The notes under the pieces were generated by a model, which was given only the letters and a program-made list of their open reading frames with translations, was not told where the DNA came from and searched no databases. DNA of 23,219 nt, taken from contig JAFVPA010000009.1 in the NCBI GenBank assembly GCA_017505505.1, forward strand, positions 1 to 23,219, in the 5' to 3' direction. Both the position numbers and the translations under genes were made by a program. This stretch comes from Oscillospiraceae bacterium (GTDB lineage: Bacteria; Bacillota_A; Clostridia; Oscillospirales; Oscillospiraceae). Below, piece after piece: positions 13,947 to 20,266 of the stretch. The stretch's first letter is position 1; every line of letters starts with the position of its first letter.

Positions 13947-14867
13947 TCAGGCAGTTTCGCTCTTGCGTATGACCACGTCACCGCTGAGGGCATCCACATT
14001 GATACGGCAGCGGCCGTCACCGCAGACGTGATTGCCATTTTTGATAGTAGTCTCGAAATCGGACTCAAAATCACTGCTGGCGGCATCCATGGCCAGGGCA
14101 AAGCCTGCATCGGCGGGGAGGGTAATATCCAGGTCACCGGACATGGTGTCCATATCCAGCCGGCTGGGGGTGTTGCTGAGGACGGCGTAAATGCTGGCGG
14201 AAGCGGCATCGCAGTCCAGAGTTTGCAGGGAACCGATGAACCGCACATCGCCGGAGGCCGTGTCAATATCCATCTCGGTGACATGGCAGTTCTCGAATTC
14301 GCAGGTACCGGAGGCACCGTCAAAGTCCACCTCATGGATGGTCATATCGTTGACCTCCACCGTAGCGGAAGCGCAGTCGATCTCCAGCGACTGGCAGATC
14401 CAGTCCTTGGGAACAGTGATGGTCAGGTCTTTATCCAGCTCTACCTTGGTATCGAAACCGATAAAATTGCCCACAGCTTCTTCACAGAAGGCGATTTTCA
14501 GGGTGTCCTCCCGCCATTGCAGGACCATGTTGTACTTGGGGTCGGAAACGCCGTCTTCTTTGACGATGATCTCGTCGGTATCCCCCGGCTGAATCAGAAT
14601 ATCTCCGGCTACCCATTCGATCTCCAGCTCGCTAATGGATGGGGGAAAGGTGCTTTTGGAATCTGCGGAACCGTAATAGACGGTTTCCAGAGGGACCACT
14701 GTTTCCACAGGCTCTGTGACCCGCAGGGGGATCTGAGTCCGTTGACTTCTGATCCTTCTTTCCATGCGGTATTCGTTGGCATCCTCCAGCATCCCGCCGA
14801 GGATGCCCACCAGCACCAACAGGGTGACGCTCCAAACGATGATACGGATCAATGCGTTACGTTTCAT
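13947..14867 (-). CDS. Membrane-anchored DUF4097 beta-helix protein
   Basis: 306 residues. A single N-terminal helix (about residues 5-26) anchors the protein; a short charged stretch follows, and the rest is predicted outside the membrane. From about residue 85 the chain is built of short repeated strands typical of DUF4097, with recurring D-x-x-S-G-D/T-x motifs such as DFDGASGTCEF, DIDTASGDVRF, DMDTMSGDLDI and DALSGDVVI, which would stack as a right-handed beta-solenoid. The frame is open to 14969, but ATG 14867 has GGAGG 10-14 bases upstream and begins with a normal anchor. It overlaps the HAAS-type gene by 11 bases. DUF4097 proteins often sit in envelope-stress operons (for example LiaG-like). 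The exact function is unknown. Confidence 0.82.
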   Translation of the reverse strand: MKRNALIRIIVWSVTLLVLVGILGGMLEDANEYRMERRIRSQRTQIPLRVTEPVETVVPLETVYYGSADSKSTFPPSISELEIEWVAGDILIQPGDTDEIIVKEDGVSDPKYNMVLQWREDTLKIAFCEEAVGNFIGFDTKVELDKDLTITVPKDWICQSLEIDCASATVEVNDMTIHEVDFDGASGTCEFENCHVTEMDIDTASGDVRFIGSLQTLDCDAASASIYAVLSNTPSRLDMDTMSGDLDITLPADAGFALAMDAASSDFESDFETTIKNGNHVCGDGRCRINVDALSGDVVIRKSETA

Positions 14868-15717
14868 TTTTAACCGCCTCCTTATAGTCGAGGATTGCCC
14901 GGACCAGGCCCTGGACGGCTCCTGTGATGGGGAAGACCAGCCAGGTGATGTGCCAGGCCATGGAATCAAAGCTCAGAAAGAAATACACAGCCAGACCGAC
15001 GGCCCAAAGAATACCGTTGATGCTTTTTCTCAGGTTCTTCTGAGCGGGAAAGGTTGTGCCGGTGGATGCCACGCCCCGGTCTTTCAAAAGGGTGCAAAGC
15101 AGCTTATCGATGGCACTCAGAATGGGGAAGATGACCCAGGTGATATGCCAGCAGCCTGTTGCGAAGCTTAGAATGAAGTACAGGGCAACACCGATGGCCC
15201 AGACCAGGCTGCTGACGCTCTTTTGCAGCTCGGACTTGGGTTCCTCTTCCTCATCCTCATCGGCCAGAGTGCCGTCGGGCTTGTATTTCTTTTTACCACC
15301 CAGGATGATCAGTACGGTGGCGACTGCGACCAGCGCCAGGGTGCCGCACAGGCCGATGATATCCATGCCCAAATCGCTCAGAACGATGAGGGGCAGGGGA
15401 CACAGAATGTACAGTCCCACAGCGATGGCCCGCATCCATTTTTTCGCGGGCGTGTCATTGTCCACAGGGACAGGGGAGACCGGAGTCGCGTTGGTATGGT
15501 ACACCGCAGTGGTGCTCCGTGGCTGGGTGCCCAAAATCTCGTTGATGTCTCCGATGCCCGTGATGGCCAGACGGTAGGCGGCCTCCGGGACTTTGCCTTC
15601 GGCGATCAGGTCGTCATAGCGGTCCAGGGTATTCTGTAAGATCTCCTGCTTGATCTCCTCACAGTCCCGTCCGCCTGCGAAGAGCAGCTCAACGTATTGG
15701 ATCAGTCGTTCTCTCAT
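14857..15717 (-). CDS. HAAS/DUF1700-like membrane protein partnered with PadR
   Basis: 286 residues. The N-terminal 65 residues form a soluble helical domain (LIQYVELLFAGG ... EILQNTLDRYDDLIAEGK ... AITGIGDINEIL) resembling the HAAS/DUF1700 domain that is almost always encoded next to PadR repressors. About six membrane helices follow, with two similar segments: YFILSFATGCWHITWVIFPI and YFFLSFDSMAWHITWLVFPI, so the C-terminal half is an internal duplication. An acidic cluster (DEDEEEEPKSE) separates the halves. Its ATG overlaps the PadR stop (ATGA). PadR-HAAS-DUF4097 is a recurring three-gene unit in Firmicutes, thought to respond to envelope conditions; the signal is not known. Confidence 0.8.
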   Translation of the reverse strand: MRERLIQYVELLFAGGRDCEEIKQEILQNTLDRYDDLIAEGKVPEAAYRLAITGIGDINEILGTQPRSTTAVYHTNATPVSPVPVDNDTPAKKWMRAIAVGLYILCPLPLIVLSDLGMDIIGLCGTLALVAVATVLIILGGKKKYKPDGTLADEDEEEEPKSELQKSVSSLVWAIGVALYFILSFATGCWHITWVIFPILSAIDKLLCTLLKDRGVASTGTTFPAQKNLRKSINGILWAVGLAVYFFLSFDSMAWHITWLVFPITGAVQGLVRAILDYKEAVKNET

Positions 15718-16052
15718 AGTGTATCCCCCGTTTCCAGAAGTTTATCCATAATTTCCTTGGTCTCCTGCCACTCTCCCAGCAGGCGGAAGCAGGCTTCCTT
15801 TCCTTCGGCGGTGATGGTATAGTACCGCCGCCGGGCACCGGCTCCGCTGCCGCCCCAGTAGGAGGCAATGTAGCCCAATTCCTCCAGCCGTTTGAAGGCG
15901 GTGTACAGGGTGGCCTCCTTCAGCTCGAACCGGCCGGAGGAGAGGGTGGAGATGGTCTTGTTGATCTCGTAACCGTAGCTGTCGCCCCGAAGCAGCCGTG
16001 CCAGAATAATGGCATCGGTGTGGCCCCGGATCAGATCACCGGCAATCGACAT
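15714..16052 (-). CDS. PadR-family transcriptional repressor
   Basis: 112 residues, typical of the short PadR subgroup. A winged helix-turn-helix fills residues about 8-85: IILARLLRGDSYGYEI, then FELKEATLYTAFKRLEELG as recognition helix, and the wing with RRRYYTITAEGKEA. A short C-terminal dimerisation helix follows. The start ATG 16052 is preceded by AAAGGAGGGATGACCC. It is first gene of a three-gene operon with translational overlap to the HAAS protein. A perfect 10 bp inverted repeat covers its promoter, which is the arrangement expected for autorepression. Confidence 0.93.
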   Translation of the reverse strand: MSIAGDLIRGHTDAIILARLLRGDSYGYEINKTISTLSSGRFELKEATLYTAFKRLEELGYIASYWGGSGAGARRRYYTITAEGKEACFRLLGEWQETKEIMDKLLETGDTL

Positions 16053-16076
16053 GGGTCATCCCTCCTTTGTAGACTT

Positions 16077-16114
16077 ATATTACCATGAGATACCTCACCT
16101 GTCAAGGTATCTCA
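16077..16114 (-). promoter_or_regulatory. Sigma-A promoter with overlapping PadR operator
   Basis: On the minus strand TTGACA (16100-16105) and TAATAT (16077-16082) are exactly 17 bases apart. TGAGATACCT (16086-16095) and AGGTATCTCA (16105-16114) form a perfect inverted repeat with a 9-base centre that covers the -35 box and spacer. Binding of a dimer here would block polymerase. Confidence 0.8.
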
Positions 16115-16149
16115 CAAAAATAAGAGACACATTTTGAAAATGTGTCTCT
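16115..16149 (-). terminator. Terminator downstream of rlmH
   Basis: AGAGACACATTTT (16123-16135) pairs with AAAATGTGTCTCT (16137-16149). On the minus strand it is followed by TTATTTTTG, giving a T-tract after the stem, and it lies 43 bases beyond the rlmH stop, directly before the PadR operator. Confidence 0.75.
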
Positions 16150-16154
16150 GCTGT

Positions 16155-16180
16155 GTAGGGCGGGCTGCCCTCAGCCCGCC
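16155..16180. repeat. GC-rich palindromic repeat, half copy
   Basis: GTAGGGCGGGCTGCCCTCAG followed by CCCGCC repeats 13814-13839 exactly (26 bases). Only the left half of the composite element is present here. Confidence 0.85.
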
Positions 16181-16191
16181 ACGGTGCGGTA

Positions 16192-16674
16192 TCATTTATG
16201 ATATTTGCTTCCTGCCTGAATGGCTTCGGCCCGGTAGAGCTGCTCCAGCACCATGATCCGGGCCAGGTGGTGGGGAAAGGTCATGGGACCCATGGACAGC
16301 TTGAAATCTGCCTTCTGCTTCACCCGGGGGGCCATGCCGAAGGAGGACCCGATGAGGAAGCAGGCACTGGACTTGCCGGAATTTTTCACGGAGGCCAGCT
16401 TATCTGCAAAGCCCTCGCTGCTCAATTCCTTACCCTCGGGAGTGAAGACGCAGAACCAGGCCCCCTTGGGGATCTTGGAGAAGATCAGGTCGGCTTCCTT
16501 TTCCAGTCCCGCCGCAATCTCTGCCGGGGAGGGATCTTCCGGAAGCCGTACCTCCGGTAATTCCAACAGGGTGAATTTGCAGTAGCCACCCAGCCGCTTT
16601 TTGTACTCTTCCGCGGCGGAGATATAAAATTTTTCTTTTAATTTTCCCATGGTGATCAGGGTGATGTCAAACAT
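16192..16674 (-). CDS. rlmH: 23S rRNA (pseudouridine-1915-N3)-methyltransferase
   Basis: 160 residues, the standard size for RlmH, a small SPOUT methyltransferase acting on helix 69 of 23S rRNA within the assembled 70S ribosome. The start ATG 16674 is chosen because AAGGAG lies 5-10 bases upstream and MFDITLITMGKLKEKFY is the usual N-terminus; the frame itself is open to 16773. The cofactor region FLIGSSFGM (107-114) and the C-terminal MTFPHHLARIMVLEQLYRAE followed by the terminal YHK are diagnostic. Many homologues have GG where this one has GS at 109-110. It has its own promoter and terminator. Confidence 0.95.
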   Translation of the reverse strand: MFDITLITMGKLKEKFYISAAEEYKKRLGGYCKFTLLELPEVRLPEDPSPAEIAAGLEKEADLIFSKIPKGAWFCVFTPEGKELSSEGFADKLASVKNSGKSSACFLIGSSFGMAPRVKQKADFKLSMGPMTFPHHLARIMVLEQLYRAEAIQAGSKYHK

Positions 16675-16699
16675 ATGCGGCTCCTTGTTTTTGCAAAGT

Positions 16700-16727
16700 G
16701 TAGGGCGGGGGCATGACCCTGCCCTAC
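16700..16727. repeat. GC-rich palindromic repeat, short variant
   Basis: GTAGGGCGGGGGCATG then ACCCTGCCCTAC forms an imperfect hairpin with the same GTAGGGC/GCCCTAC ends as the element at 13814. It lies within the 5' leader of rlmH, between promoter and start codon. Confidence 0.75.
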
Positions 16728-16744
16728 ATATAAATTCGGTTATA

Positions 16745-16773
16745 ATTTTACCATTTCTACCACACAATTGCAA
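16745..16773 (-). promoter_or_regulatory. Sigma-A promoter of rlmH
   Basis: On the minus strand TTGCAA (16768-16773) and TAAAAT (16745-16750) are 17 bases apart. The start codon is about 70 bases downstream, leaving a leader that contains the short palindrome at 16700-16727. Confidence 0.55.
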
Positions 16774-16818
16774 TATAAATCCTTTTTTGCTGGGAAAACT
16801 GATTTCGGAGGTGTTACC

Positions 16819-16926
16819 ATGGAGAAAAAGAAAGAGGAAATGATCGTGACAGATCCCTTCGGAAGTTATACGGGTTTGGTGAAGGATCCCAATGAAAAAC
16901 CGGTGCAGGATGCGGACGACCTTTGA
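16819..16926 (+). CDS. 35-residue small acidic protein of unknown function
   Basis: A complete short ORF with a good ribosome binding site (CGGAGG at 16806-16811, 7 bases before ATG). The product begins MEKKKEEMIVTDPFGSYTG and ends PVQDADDL. It has a Lys/Glu-rich start and a polar, Pro/Gly-rich remainder with an acidic end; no membrane helix or cysteine. The DPFGSYTG ... KPVQDADDL pattern looks like a genuine conserved small protein rather than random sequence, but I cannot name a family. It stands alone between rlmH (divergent) and the DUF4179 gene (convergent). The hairpin at 16944-16975 would be its terminator. Confidence 0.65.
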   Translation: MEKKKEEMIVTDPFGSYTGLVKDPNEKPVQDADDL

Positions 16927-16943
16927 TAAATGCGAAATGTTGT

Positions 16944-16975
16944 CAGGCCCGGAGCTGCAGCAGTCTCCGGGCCTG
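16944..16975. terminator. GC-rich hairpin between converging genes
   Basis: CAGGCCCGGAG (16944-16954) pairs perfectly with CTCCGGGCCTG (16965-16975) around a 10-base loop. It ends the 35-residue ORF and the DUF4179 gene, which converge here. No clear T-tract on either side. Confidence 0.6.
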
Positions 16976-16979
16976 GGTA

Positions 16980-18155
16980 TTACTGGATGGGAACATAGTA
17001 GAAGGTCTGGTTAATGGGGTTGCCGTTTTCATCCCGTTCCCAGCCTTTGTGGAACATGAGGGATTCCACCTGGCTAATATCCAGAATGGCGTTGAACATT
17101 CTGGATTCGATGAAGTAGACCATCTTTTCCTGGTCTTCGAAGCCGCTGGTACCAGGCGTGCAAAGGAATTCTCGTCCGTCCTTCATGCGGACACCCTGAA
17201 CGGCCTGGGGAAGCTCTACCAGTTCGTCCCAGCCTTCCCAGTAGTCTTTCAGCTGGTAGCGGGTGCGTATGCTGACCTGTCCGATCTCCGCATCCAGCAG
17301 GGTCACATCACTGTCGCCGATCTGTACATTGGGGGAGACTTTCATATTGCTGTCAGTACCGGTCAGTGTCCATTTCAGTTCCCACAGGCCTTCCACCTGA
17401 GGTTCGGGAATGCCGGCCTTCTGGTGGGACTGGAAATCGATGCTGTGGAAGGTAAAGGCGATCTCCTTGCCCAGATAGCGGCCGTCTGTTTGTTCTAAAC
17501 TGATGAAGTGGGTATATTCCAGACTTCCGTCATCGGCTACAAGATCCAGGATCAGACAGCCGTCTTCATCAGACTGAACGGGCTGTCCATTGGATGCATA
17601 GACGGTTTTGCCTTCCGCATTCTGGGTGAGGCCATCGTAGAACCAGCCGGACTGTAATCCGCCGAAATGCGGATCTCCGTCAATGGTAACAATGGGCCAA
17701 ACAGCGGGCAATTCTCCCTCCGGCAAGTCAAAGCCATCGATCCGGAAGGTGATCTGGGCCTGATAATTGTCCACGATGGTCTGTACGGCGGTGATGGTGA
17801 TGCCCTGATCGGTGACGGACAGCACCTCGTTGGGATTTTCGGTTCCTTTGGTCTCCTCCAGCATTACGGACAGGCCGCTGTTTTCTGCCTGCTCTTTGAT
17901 CTGCTGGGAGGGATTGTAGCTTGTCTGCATGGTCTTTGACCAGCGGGTGAACACGGCCGCTCCGGTCATGGTGGCCAGGATCAGCGTGGCGGCCAAAGCG
18001 ATAACCATGGCCCGTTTTCTGCTGGGATGCTTTTGATACATTGGTTGCTCCTTTTCTCCTTGCATCAGCAGCGATACCATATTCTCCTTGGTTTCCCGGG
18101 AAAAGTGCAGGGCATCCATGGAAGTGTTAAAGTCCTGTTTCATATTCCGTTTCAT
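16980..18155 (-). CDS. DUF4179 membrane protein, probable anti-sigma partner
   Basis: 391 residues. About 47 polar, cytoplasmic residues come first, then one membrane helix (about 48-70, MVIALAATLILATMTGAAVF). A DUF4179 domain follows (Q-T-S-Y-N-P-S ... then SVTDQGITITAVQTIVDNYQ), and a large beta-rich extracellular part runs to the end. Proteins with this plan are encoded directly behind ECF sigma factors in clostridia and are regarded as their membrane-bound regulators. The start ATG 18155 overlaps the sigma stop (ATGA), with AAGGAGCAAGG inside the end of the sigma gene. The extracellular part would be the sensor; its ligand is unknown. Anti-sigma activity is inferred from arrangement. Confidence 0.82.
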   Translation of the reverse strand: MKRNMKQDFNTSMDALHFSRETKENMVSLLMQGEKEQPMYQKHPSRKRAMVIALAATLILATMTGAAVFTRWSKTMQTSYNPSQQIKEQAENSGLSVMLEETKGTENPNEVLSVTDQGITITAVQTIVDNYQAQITFRIDGFDLPEGELPAVWPIVTIDGDPHFGGLQSGWFYDGLTQNAEGKTVYASNGQPVQSDEDGCLILDLVADDGSLEYTHFISLEQTDGRYLGKEIAFTFHSIDFQSHQKAGIPEPQVEGLWELKWTLTGTDSNMKVSPNVQIGDSDVTLLDAEIGQVSIRTRYQLKDYWEGWDELVELPQAVQGVRMKDGREFLCTPGTSGFEDQEKMVYFIESRMFNAILDISQVESLMFHKGWERDENGNPINQTFYYVPIQ

Positions 18156-18634
18156 AGGGCCTTGCTCCTTTCTCCGGTAAGATATTGCTTCATCTTTCGC
18201 CGCCCCCGGGACAGGTACTGGGTGATGGTAGCTTCGTTTTTTCCCAAAACAGCTCCGATTTCCCGGGCGGAATATCCTTCGTAGTAATACAGATAGATGC
18301 TGATGCGGTAGTTTCGCGGCAAGGCCTTCACAGCGTCCAGAATTTCCGTATCCGGGGCTTCCGGGGCTTCCGCAGCGGCGGCCTCCTCCAGAGGCACCGT
18401 CCGGCGGAAAAAGGCGCTCTTTACGTAATCCTTGCAGGTGTTGATGGTGGTGCGGATGATCCAGGCTTTTTCATGCGCTATGCTGTCAAACCGGCACCCG
18501 GCGGACAGATACTTTAAAAATACCGTCTGGCAGATATCCTCCGCGTCACAGGTCTGTTTCAGATATTGGTAGCTGATCCGCAGGATCATGTCGGCGTACG
18601 CGTCCACCAACCGTCTGGCCTGAAATTCGTCCAT
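18152..18634 (-). CDS. ECF-type RNA polymerase sigma factor
   Basis: 160 residues with the two sigma domains of ECF factors. Region 2 lies at about 5-75: DAYADMILRISYQYL, then CDAEDICQTVFLKYL and KAWIIRTTINTCKDY. A Glu/Ala/Pro-rich linker (PLEEAAAAEAPEAPDTE) joins it to region 4 at about 98-152, with LPRNYRISIYLYYYEGYSAR and the helix-turn-helix IGAVLGKNEATITQYLSRGR. The start ATG 18634 follows GGAAGGTGG; the frame continues to 18697 but that start lacks a binding site. A weak promoter, TTGACG (18692-18697) with GATAGA (18669-18674), 17 bases apart, precedes it. The overlapping DUF4179 gene is the likely antagonist. Confidence 0.92.
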   Translation of the reverse strand: MDEFQARRLVDAYADMILRISYQYLKQTCDAEDICQTVFLKYLSAGCRFDSIAHEKAWIIRTTINTCKDYVKSAFFRRTVPLEEAAAAEAPEAPDTEILDAVKALPRNYRISIYLYYYEGYSAREIGAVLGKNEATITQYLSRGRRKMKQYLTGERSKAL

Positions 18635-18717
18635 CTGAAACCACCTTCCTTTCTTCTTTTTGAGGTCCTCTATCTGTAATACGATGCATCCCGTCAAATC
18701 CTGACACCATCATAGCA

Positions 18718-18755
18718 GAAAAAATGCAGAACGCAAAGAAATTTGCATTCTGCAT
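18718..18755 (-). terminator. Terminator of spoIIID
   Basis: ATGCAGAACGCAAA (18724-18737) pairs with TTTGCATTCTGCAT (18742-18755) with one mismatch around GAAA. On the minus strand a run of six T follows. It lies 6 bases past the spoIIID stop. Confidence 0.82.
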
Positions 18756-18761
18756 TGCTGT

Positions 18762-19013
18762 TTACTGTTTGGCTTCGTATTTCCGCTTGGTTGCCAGTCC
18801 GCCCCGTATGTGGCGCTCCTGTTTGTTTTTGTCCAGAACTTCCCGGACCTGTAAGTACAGGGTATGGTTACACTGGCGGAGACGCTCCGTCAGTGTTTTG
18901 TGGACAGTGGATTTGGACAGGCCGAAGTGCCGGGCGGCGGCCCGGACTGTGGCACCGGTTTCGATCATGTACACAGCCAATGCGCAGGCGCGCTCCTCCA
19001 GGTCTTGTTTCAT
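18762..19013 (-). CDS. spoIIID: Sporulation transcriptional regulator SpoIIID
   Basis: 83 residues, the usual size. SpoIIID is the mother-cell DNA-binding switch that acts after sigma-E during sporulation, turning some sigma-E genes off and helping switch on the sigma-K phase. The helix-turn-helix lies at about 22-42 (TVRAAARHFGLSKSTVHKTL), followed by the basic C-terminal segment ending RGGLATKRKYEAKQ, which is characteristic. ATG 19013 has GAGGGGAG 4-11 bases upstream. A sigma-E-like promoter lies upstream, and a terminator follows directly. In many clostridia spoIIID lies near spoIIQ/spoIID or mbl; here neither is beside it. Confidence 0.96.
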   Translation of the reverse strand: MKQDLEERACALAVYMIETGATVRAAARHFGLSKSTVHKTLTERLRQCNHTLYLQVREVLDKNKQERHIRGGLATKRKYEAKQ

Positions 19014-19044
19014 AGGCTCCCCTCCGATGCTGTGCTGCTGGGAA

Positions 19045-19072
19045 ATCCTATGCGGGAAAGCCGGGAAATATC
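19045..19072 (-). promoter_or_regulatory. Sigma-E-like promoter of spoIIID
   Basis: On the minus strand GATATT (19067-19072) and CATAGGAT (19045-19052) are 14 bases apart, which fits the sigma-E pattern of an ATA-containing -35 and a CATA-N-N-A/N-T -10. In Bacillus subtilis spoIIID is a sigma-E gene, so the expectation and the sequence agree. Confidence 0.6.
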
Positions 19073-19088
19073 ACAGGAGAATGAAGGC

Positions 19089-19117
19089 TTGACAGCAGGC
19101 GCTTATGGCGTTAAAAT
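19089..19117 (+). promoter_or_regulatory. Sigma-A promoter of the threonine-aldolase-like gene
   Basis: TTGACA (19089-19094) and TAAAAT (19112-19117) are exactly 17 bases apart; the -10 ends 34 bases before ATG 19152. Confidence 0.75.
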
Positions 19118-19151
19118 AAACCCAATTCTATCCAAAAATGAGGAGAAACCT

Positions 19152-20195
19152 ATGATCTACTTTAATAATGACTATTCCGAGGGCTGTCACCCTAAGGTGT
19201 TGGAGGCCCTGATCCGTACCAACATGGACCAGACGCTGGGCTACGGCGAGGATGAATACTGCGCTGCTGCCGCGGCCAAGATCCGCAAGCTCTGCGGCCG
19301 GGAGGATGTGGCCGTTCATTTCCTGGTTGGCGGTACTCAGGCCAATCTGACTGTCATTGACGCAGCCCTGCGGCCCCACCAGGGTGCTCTGTGTCCCGTT
19401 GGCGGCCATATCAATGTCCACGAGACCGGCGCTGTGGAAGCCACCGGCCACAAGGTGCTGACTGTGCCTTCCGATGACGGCAAGATCACTGCCCAGCAGG
19501 TCCGGGATGTGGTGCTGGCTCACCGGGCGGATTCCAGCTTCGAGCATATGGTCCAGCCCAAGCTGGTGTACATCTCCAACCCCTCCGAATACGGCACCCT
19601 CTACAGCAAGGCGGAGCTGGAGGCTTTGTCCGCGACCTGCCAAGAGCTGGGACTGTACCTGTTCCTGGACGGTGCCCGTTTCGGCTACGGCCTGATGGCG
19701 AAGGACTACGATGTGACCACCGAGGACATCGCCCGCCTGTGCGATGTGTTCTACATTGGCGGCACCAAGGTGGGTGCCCTGTTTGGCGAGGCTGTAGTCA
19801 TCTGCAACGAGGCATTGAAGGAGGACTTCCGCTATCTTATCAAGCAGCACGGCGGTATGCTGGCCAAGGGCCGGCTGCTGGGTGTCCAGTTTGATGCCCT
19901 GATGACGGATAACCTGTATTTCGATATCGCCGCTCATGCGGTGAAGCTGGCTGACAAGATCCGGGCCACGCTGGACGAATTGAAGGTGGAGCATCTGGTC
20001 CCCGGTATCACAAACCAGATCTTCCCCATTCTGTCTGACAAGCTGCTGGAAGAACTGGCCAGGGACTTCTGCTTTACCGAAATGGAGCGGGTCAGCTCCA
20101 CCCACCGGGCCATCCGCTTCTGCACCAGCTGGGCCACCACGGAGGAAAACGTGGACAAGCTCTGTGCCGCCCTGCGGAAGCTTTCCCAAATGTAA
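19152..20195 (+). CDS. ltaE: Low-specificity L-threonine aldolase family PLP enzyme
   Basis: 347 residues of the beta-eliminating lyase / threonine aldolase fold (PLP type I). Members cleave L-threonine or allo-threonine to glycine and acetaldehyde. Visible landmarks: FNNDYSEGCHPKVLEAL at the start, the cofactor-binding FLVGGTQANL near 57-66, HINVHETGAVEATGHKV, the aspartate in LFLDGARFGYGL that holds the pyridine nitrogen, and Lys206 in YIGGTKVGALFGEA as Schiff-base lysine. ATG 19152 is preceded by GAGGAG and a sigma-A promoter; the frame extends back to 18864 only by chance. The reaction is by family, and related enzymes act on other beta-hydroxy amino acids or on cysteine conjugates, so the substrate is not certain. 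Confidence 0.88.
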   Translation: MIYFNNDYSEGCHPKVLEALIRTNMDQTLGYGEDEYCAAAAAKIRKLCGREDVAVHFLVGGTQANLTVIDAALRPHQGALCPVGGHINVHETGAVEATGHKVLTVPSDDGKITAQQVRDVVLAHRADSSFEHMVQPKLVYISNPSEYGTLYSKAELEALSATCQELGLYLFLDGARFGYGLMAKDYDVTTEDIARLCDVFYIGGTKVGALFGEAVVICNEALKEDFRYLIKQHGGMLAKGRLLGVQFDALMTDNLYFDIAAHAVKLADKIRATLDELKVEHLVPGITNQIFPILSDKLLEELARDFCFTEMERVSSTHRAIRFCTSWATTEENVDKLCAALRKLSQM

Positions 20196-20266
20196 AATTT
20201 ACAGGATGTTCACTGGATTATTCCGGTTTTTTCCTTTATACTTAGGGTAAAAAGGAGGAATGCGGA

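Noticed and set aside
16298..16350. RlmH cofactor loop GSSFG instead of the commoner GG form as a sign of inactivity
   Set aside because: The rest of the active-site region and the terminal YHK are intact, and this loop varies in the family.
19128..20189. Minus-strand frame opposite the threonine-aldolase-like gene
   Set aside because: Shadow frame; the plus strand has the PLP lysine motif, promoter and ribosome binding site.
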